Positions 59,368-64,000 of a stretch of 64,000 nt of DNA are shown one piece after another. Every line of letters begins with the position of its first letter. The stretch's first letter is position 1. Source of the stretch: CAVSMC01 sp963728935 (GTDB lineage Bacteria; Pseudomonadota; Gammaproteobacteria; Burkholderiales; Casimicrobiaceae); contig CAVSMC010000003.1 in the NCBI GenBank assembly GCA_963728935.1, positions 1 through 64,000 on the forward strand, given 5' to 3'. The position numbers and the translations under genes are program-made. Below the pieces are notes generated by a model, which was not told where the DNA came from, made no database searches, and worked only from the letters and a program-made list of their open reading frames with translations.

Positions 59368-60756
59368 TCAGCGCGGTCGCACTGAAAGCACGCGGCCCGA
59401 ATCGCGCTCGTCGACCGTGTGCAGCGTGATCGGCCGGCGCCAGATGCGCACGATGTAGTCGAGCACGCGCTCGGCGCGTGGCACGTCGAGGCCGCGGCCG
59501 TCGCTCTTGTGGTCGTGCACGAGCGTGAGGCTGCCGTCGAGGTCGACGTTGGTCGCGGCGATGCGCGGCGAGCCGAAGTTGAACTTGGGCGCGAGGATCG
59601 CCTCGCGCACCGCGTGGATGTCGCGCGTTTCGATCTTGATCTCGCCGTTGCTGTTCGCCTCGAACACGAACAGATCGAGCTTGTCGACGAGCTCGGCGTC
59701 GAGGTGGTTGCGCACGAAACCGAAGTCGTCTTCCTCGCTGCAGATGCGGCGCGCGGCTTCGAGTCCCTGCTTGTCGACGATCCGCTCCCACATCGAGAAG
59801 CCGAGGTGATAGGGATTGATCGACAACGCGAGCGAGCGGTCGGCGGCGTGCGGGCGCACGACGTCCGAATGCGCCTTGATCGCCGAAACGTACATGTCCT
59901 GCGGCAGGAAATCGGCTTCGCGCAGCAGCCGCGCGTGCCAATACGATGCCCATCCTTCGTTCATGATCTGGCACGCAAAGACCGGATAGAAGTAGAACGA
60001 CTCCTCGCGAACGGCGAGAAAGATGTCGCGCTCCCAGCCTTCGAGCTCCGGACCGTACTGCGCGATGAACCACAGCAGATCGTATTCGGGCTGCGGCGGA
60101 ATCTGCGCGCGTTTCGGCGTGTCGTCCTTCGCGGTGGGTGGCGCTTCTCCCGGCAGCGCCTTGAAGCGCTCGCGGAACGGATTCTGCGGCTCACCGGCAG
60201 CAGCCAAAGCGGCGGCCGCAGCGAGGCTCGCCACCCCTTCGTACGGCTGACGGTGCAGCGCTCGATTGACGTCGATGTGCGCCTCGAGCGCGAGCGCGGC
60301 GTCGAGCGTCGCCTCGACGCGCTCCTGACCGAATTCCTGAAGCGCTGACTCGATGCGGTGCGCGCGCGCCGCCGCCTGCTCGAGGATGCGCCCGCCCGCC
60401 ATCGCCATCGACCGCGCGAACAACGCATTGCGCTTGGAGAAGTCGGCGTGGCCCAGCACGTGCGCCATCACCAGCACGTTTTCGGCGAGCGTGTTGCTGT
60501 CGACCATGTACGCGTGACACGGATCGCCCGGGAACATGACCTCGAAGATCCGCGACAACCCCATGTTGCGCTGAACGAGCTGATGGATGTAGCGGACGCC
60601 GAACGACCAGTGCGGCATGCGCACCGGAAGGCCGTACACGGCCGTCTCCATCATGAAGCGGTCGGGCACGAGCTCGAAGTCGACCGGGTAGTACTCGAGC
60701 CCGAGCGAATGCGCGAGATCCTCGATCTTCGCGGCGTAGTCCGCCAGTTCCGTCAC
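59368..60756 (-). CDS. SpoVR family protein (YcgB)
   Basis: A 462-aa cytosolic protein. SpoVR landmarks are HSLGLEYYPVDFELVPDRFM, HWSFGVRYIHQLVQRN, FPGDPCHAYMVDSNTLAENV, NEGWASYWHARLLR and INPYHLGFSMWERI. In enterobacteria the homologue YcgB belongs to the stationary-phase, nitrogen-starvation set together with YeaG and YeaH. It follows those two genes here on the same strand, 69 nt after yeaH. Biochemical activity is unknown. Confidence 0.93.
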   Translation of the reverse strand: MTELADYAAKIEDLAHSLGLEYYPVDFELVPDRFMMETAVYGLPVRMPHWSFGVRYIHQLVQRNMGLSRIFEVMFPGDPCHAYMVDSNTLAENVLVMAHVLGHADFSKRNALFARSMAMAGGRILEQAAARAHRIESALQEFGQERVEATLDAALALEAHIDVNRALHRQPYEGVASLAAAAALAAAGEPQNPFRERFKALPGEAPPTAKDDTPKRAQIPPQPEYDLLWFIAQYGPELEGWERDIFLAVREESFYFYPVFACQIMNEGWASYWHARLLREADFLPQDMYVSAIKAHSDVVRPHAADRSLALSINPYHLGFSMWERIVDKQGLEAARRICSEEDDFGFVRNHLDAELVDKLDLFVFEANSNGEIKIETRDIHAVREAILAPKFNFGSPRIAATNVDLDGSLTLVHDHKSDGRGLDVPRAERVLDYIVRIWRRPITLHTVDERDSGRVLSVRPR

Positions 60757-60825
60757 CGGACTACCCTACGCGCTTCGCGCTCCGGGGCTAATTCGCGCTT
60801 GGGGCGGCCCTTCTCGCTCATGGGG

Positions 60826-61986
60826 CTACTCGGTCGCGAGCTCGGATTGCTGGACGAAGAAGTGGCGGATCGCCTGCAGCACGTCGCGCGCATCGGACAC
60901 GACGTGGCTGCCGACCGGCGCGCCGCTCGAAGCGAGCTCGCCGATCAATCCGCGCATGTCGGTCTGCGCGAAGCGCACGGTGCCCGCGCGCGTCTCGACG
61001 TACCCGAGATAGTTCACGCGCCCCGCGAGCTCGCGAAGCGCCGCCGCCGCTGCCGGCCGATCGTCGATCGAGTTCTCGCCGTCCGACGCATAGAACAAGT
61101 ACGCGTTGTACTGGCTCGGCTCGTATTTCTCGTTCATCAGGTCGATGACCACGCGAAAGGCGGTGGACGCCATCGTACCGCCGCTGCCGGTGACCTCGAA
61201 GAACTCATTCTCGGGAAATTCCCACGCCTCGGTCGTATGCGCGACGAAGCGAACTTCGACGCGGTGGTATTGCCGCCGCAGTCCGAGCAGCGCGAGGAAG
61301 AAGAACGACTTCGCGAGCTTGCGCTCGACCGCCGTCATGCTCATCGAAACGTCGAGCGCGAAGAACACGACGGCGTTGCTCGCCGTGCGCGGCCGTTGCT
61401 TCAACTGCCGATAACGCAAGTCGTCATCGATGAACGGCACCGGATGGCTCTGGATCGCGCGGCGCTTCAGCGCCTCCTTCAACGTGCGCCGGCGATCGAG
61501 CCGCGCCCGAATGCCGCGCTTGCCGAAACCCTCGTGAACGATCTCGTCGCCTTCGATCGTCGCGCCCGATGTCGGGCGCAGGTCGGGCAGCTTCAGCTCT
61601 TCGGCGAGCCAATCGACGAGATCATCGACTTTGAGCTCGAGCAGCAGCTTGAACTCGCCGTTGTCGCTGCCGCCTTCGCCCGCGCCGCTGTTCTGGCCAG
61701 GATCGGCCGGCTGGAGCTGATCGCCCGGCTGCGCCTTGCCCTGCCCGACGCCGGTCTGCTTGTCGCTGCTCGCGAGCCGGAAGCGCGCGTGCTCGAGCAG
61801 CCGGACGGGCACACGCACCGTGCGTCCGGTCGGGTTGGAAATGAAATCGCCGCCCGCGAGCAGGTCGAGAAGCTGCTCGTTCACCGCCTGGCGCACCTTC
61901 TGGTTGTGGCGCAGCCAATCACGGGCGCCGCGGGAGAACAGCTCGTACCACGGCGTTTCGGATGAAAAGCGAACTCGGCTCGTCAT
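60826..61986 (-). CDS. YeaH/YhbH family protein (DUF444, vWA-type)
   Basis: A 386-aa protein. The DUF444 N-terminal part (SNPTGRTVRVPVRLLEHARF) is followed by a Gly/Gln-rich linker (GVGQGKAQPGDQLQPADPGQ) and a von Willebrand A-like domain with MIDAS sequence FFALDVSMSMTAVERKLA, VRFVAHTTEAWEF and LFYASDGENS. It works with the PrkA kinase YeaG in starvation and sporulation signalling. It sits between prkA (67 nt upstream) and spoVR. Confidence 0.93.
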   Translation of the reverse strand: MTSRVRFSSETPWYELFSRGARDWLRHNQKVRQAVNEQLLDLLAGGDFISNPTGRTVRVPVRLLEHARFRLASSDKQTGVGQGKAQPGDQLQPADPGQNSGAGEGGSDNGEFKLLLELKVDDLVDWLAEELKLPDLRPTSGATIEGDEIVHEGFGKRGIRARLDRRRTLKEALKRRAIQSHPVPFIDDDLRYRQLKQRPRTASNAVVFFALDVSMSMTAVERKLAKSFFFLALLGLRRQYHRVEVRFVAHTTEAWEFPENEFFEVTGSGGTMASTAFRVVIDLMNEKYEPSQYNAYLFYASDGENSIDDRPAAAAALRELAGRVNYLGYVETRAGTVRFAQTDMRGLIGELASSGAPVGSHVVSDARDVLQAIRHFFVQQSELATE

Positions 61987-62053
61987 GCGTGAAGCATACG
62001 CTCGCGACAGCGCGCGCGCTCGTTCGCCCGGTTGAGCGTCGGACGAACGGCGA

Positions 62054-64000
62054 TTATTCCTGCGCGAGCAGCGTCGTCACGTAGTTAAGCGCCTCCCGAG
62101 CACTGTGCGTGTCGTAGCCATATTCGGCGACGAGTCGCTCGGCGACGACCGAGATCTTCTGCCGGGCCTCTTCTTCCGGACGCGTCGTCGAGCTCACCAG
62201 CCGCAGCACGTCGCGGCGCTGCTCGAACAGGTACTGCTCGATCGCGTCGTGCAGCGGCGCGTGGCTGTCGAGCGTGAACTTGTCGCCGCGCTTGTACGCG
62301 CCCATCGCCTTGCGCACGACCTCCTGGCGGAACGAATGCTTGCCGGAGTCCGAGATGTGGATCTTCTCCTCGACCGCGCGCAACAGCCGCTCGTCGGGGT
62401 CGCGCTCCTCGCTCGTGATCGGATCCTTGACCTTGCGGTTGTCGAGCGATGCCTCGACCTCGTCGAGGTACTTGTCGAGCAAACTCTGCGCCTCCTGCTC
62501 GAACGACACGAACAGCGCCTTGTGCACGTCTTCCTTCACCCAGCGATTGTAGAAATCCTTGCGCACCAGCACCAGGAAGTCGATCCCGCGGCGCTTATCC
62601 TTCGGGTCGATCCGCGCGTCGCTCTCGATCGCGTCCTTCATCGCGAGCAGCACGTCCATCGTCGTAAGGCTCTTCGCGTTCGACTTGATGATCGCCGCGG
62701 ACAGCGCGTTGATGACGAAGCGCGGCGACACGCCGGACAAACCCTCATCGGGGAATTTCTCGCGCAGCCGCTCGACCTCCGAGCGGTTGACGCCGTCGAC
62801 TTCCTCACCGGCGTGCAACCGCACGCGTTTGGTGAAGTCGGCGCCCTTGTCGTCGCCTTCGTGCAGCCGCGTGAGGATCGCGAACACCGCCGCCGTGTGC
62901 AGTACATGCGGGTCGAGGTGCACTTCGCGGAACGCGGGCTCGGCCGCCGAAATCAGCTTCTGGTAGATGCGCGCTTCGGCCTTGTAGTTGAGCGTGTACG
63001 GCACCTGGATGATCACCATCCGGTCGAGCAGCGCCTCGTTCTCGCGCTCCTGCAGGAACTTGCGGAACTCCGCCAGGTTCGTGTGCGCAACGATCGTCTC
63101 GTCGACGTGGATCAACGGGAAGCGAGACACCTTGACGTTCTTTTCCTGCGTGAGCGTCAGCAGCAGATACAGGAATTCGCGCTTGACCTTGAGGATCTCG
63201 ATCATCTCGAGCGCGCCGCGGCTCGCCGCGTACACGGCGCCCGACCACGACCACGCGCGCGGATCGCCCTCGTCGCCATACTCGGCGACCTTCGACAAGT
63301 CGACCGAGCCGACGAGGTCGGCGAGATCGGCGGTCGTCGGATCGTGCGGCGCATACGTGCCGATGCCGACGCGGCCGGCTTCGGAAATGAAAATGCGCTC
63401 GACCGGCATCTTCATGAAGTCGCCGCCGAACTCGTGCTCGACGCGCACGCGGCACGACGGGCACAACTCGCCGGTGATCTCGGCGCCGTAGGTCTGCCGG
63501 AACTGCGGACGCAGCGAATGCGGAATCAGATGCAGCGGGGACTCGTGGATCGGGCAGCCCTTGACGGCGTAGATCGCGCCGGCGTCGGTATAGCAGTATT
63601 CCTCGAGCCCGCGCTTGAGCAGGATGACGAGTGTCGACTTGCCGCCCGACGGCGGCCCGAGCAGCAGCAGCAATCGGCGGCCAACCTCGGAACCGGCCGC
63701 GGCTGCCTTGAAGTAGTCGATGACGCGGCCGATCGCGTCGTCGACGCCGAAGAGCTCGTCCTCGAGCAGGTTGCAATGGAAGCGGCCATCCTCGTCCTCG
63801 CGACCGTTCCAGCGCACCATGTCCCACAGATACTGGTGGCTGGTGCGCGCAACCGCATAAGGATTGGCGCGCACGACGGTTTCCAGGAACGACGCGAGCG
63901 TTCCCGACCACTGGCTCACCTTGTGCTGTCGGGTGAACCCGACAAGCTTGTCGATGAACTGCGACTGCTGCTGATCTGATGCGGGTTCTGACTGGTTCAT
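62054..64000 (-). CDS. prkA: PrkA family serine protein kinase / AAA protein
   Basis: A 648-aa protein, complete, with its ATG exactly at the window edge. PrkA combines an AAA domain (Walker A LLGPPSGGKSTLV; FISEAGRVGIGTYAPHDPTT; SWSGAVYAASRGALEMIEIL) with a C-terminal region related to cAMP-dependent kinase (FYNRWVKEDVHKALFVSFEQ). It also contains CPSCRVRVEHEFGGDF. The E. coli homologue YeaG phosphorylates proteins under nitrogen starvation. Promoter and ribosome-binding site lie outside the window. It is the first gene of the prkA-yeaH-spoVR operon. Confidence 0.95.
   Translation of the reverse strand: MNQSEPASDQQQSQFIDKLVGFTRQHKVSQWSGTLASFLETVVRANPYAVARTSHQYLWDMVRWNGREDEDGRFHCNLLEDELFGVDDAIGRVIDYFKAAAAGSEVGRRLLLLLGPPSGGKSTLVILLKRGLEEYCYTDAGAIYAVKGCPIHESPLHLIPHSLRPQFRQTYGAEITGELCPSCRVRVEHEFGGDFMKMPVERIFISEAGRVGIGTYAPHDPTTADLADLVGSVDLSKVAEYGDEGDPRAWSWSGAVYAASRGALEMIEILKVKREFLYLLLTLTQEKNVKVSRFPLIHVDETIVAHTNLAEFRKFLQERENEALLDRMVIIQVPYTLNYKAEARIYQKLISAAEPAFREVHLDPHVLHTAAVFAILTRLHEGDDKGADFTKRVRLHAGEEVDGVNRSEVERLREKFPDEGLSGVSPRFVINALSAAIIKSNAKSLTTMDVLLAMKDAIESDARIDPKDKRRGIDFLVLVRKDFYNRWVKEDVHKALFVSFEQEAQSLLDKYLDEVEASLDNRKVKDPITSEERDPDERLLRAVEEKIHISDSGKHSFRQEVVRKAMGAYKRGDKFTLDSHAPLHDAIEQYLFEQRRDVLRLVSSTTRPEEEARQKISVVAERLVAEYGYDTHSAREALNYVTTLLAQE

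Overview
The window is a GC-rich chromosomal segment, most likely from a betaproteobacterium of the Burkholderiales type. That assignment rests on the very GC-rich codon usage, the zinc-ribbon (FmdB-type) - DUF502 - aspS - nudB order near 54-58 kb, and family-level matches (PgsA, UvrC, family-5 UDG, MetY, DsbB, PrkA/YeaH/SpoVR). I cannot name a genus from sequence alone.

Layout. 1-12.5 kb looks like an accessory redox-stress island. It opens with two frameshifted minus-strand pseudogenes, a phospholipase D/cardiolipin synthase-like gene and a DipZ/TlpA-like thioredoxin. Intact genes follow for a Tat-type alpha/beta hydrolase, a repeat-containing exported protein, DUF6130, cytochrome P460, DoxX, a VOC protein, a peroxiredoxin-like protein, Dps, a cNMP-domain/thioredoxin-reductase-like flavoprotein, MsrB and MsrA. 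A shared ~20-bp motif precedes four of these transcription units, always pointing toward the gene. A second PLD C-terminal remnant, a palindromic repeat, a 3-methyladenine glycosylase gene and an intact IS5-family element lead to a tRNA-Asn gene at 13.9 kb.

14-28 kb is envelope and polysaccharide territory: pgsA, a four-gene glycosyltransferase/SDR/HAD operon, a Ser/Thr-rich lipoprotein, a second GT4 gene with a DUF2334 deacetylase, galU, galE, and an NtrC-type regulator followed by a degenerate histidine-kinase-like protein. 28-32 kb holds uvrC, a family-5 uracil-DNA glycosylase and an alpha/beta hydrolase.

32.1-43 kb is the most remarkable block. It is one plus-strand run of a SEDS (FtsW/RodA) polymerase-like protein, a penicillin-binding transpeptidase, a small orphan, a double-FHA protein, a PP2C phosphatase and a membrane-anchored Ser/Thr kinase. 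Its content mirrors the actinobacterial rodA-pbpA-pknB-pstP-fha locus, and no type VI secretion genes are nearby. A convergent 1348-aa protein with seven PAS domains plus GGDEF and EAL follows.

47-54 kb carries a three-domain beta/gamma-crystallin protein, a CoA-binding protein, a 92-bp tandem repeat whose units form ATGA-overlapping 31-codon frames, metY, a bridging Arg-rich frame, dsbB with extra N-terminal segments, an SDR, a hidden LanC-like remnant, and an SPFH/NfeD pair. 54-64 kb carries FmdB-DUF502-aspS, an inserted barnase/barstar-like cassette, nudB, a SIMPL protein, and the SpoVR-YeaH-PrkA stress triad.
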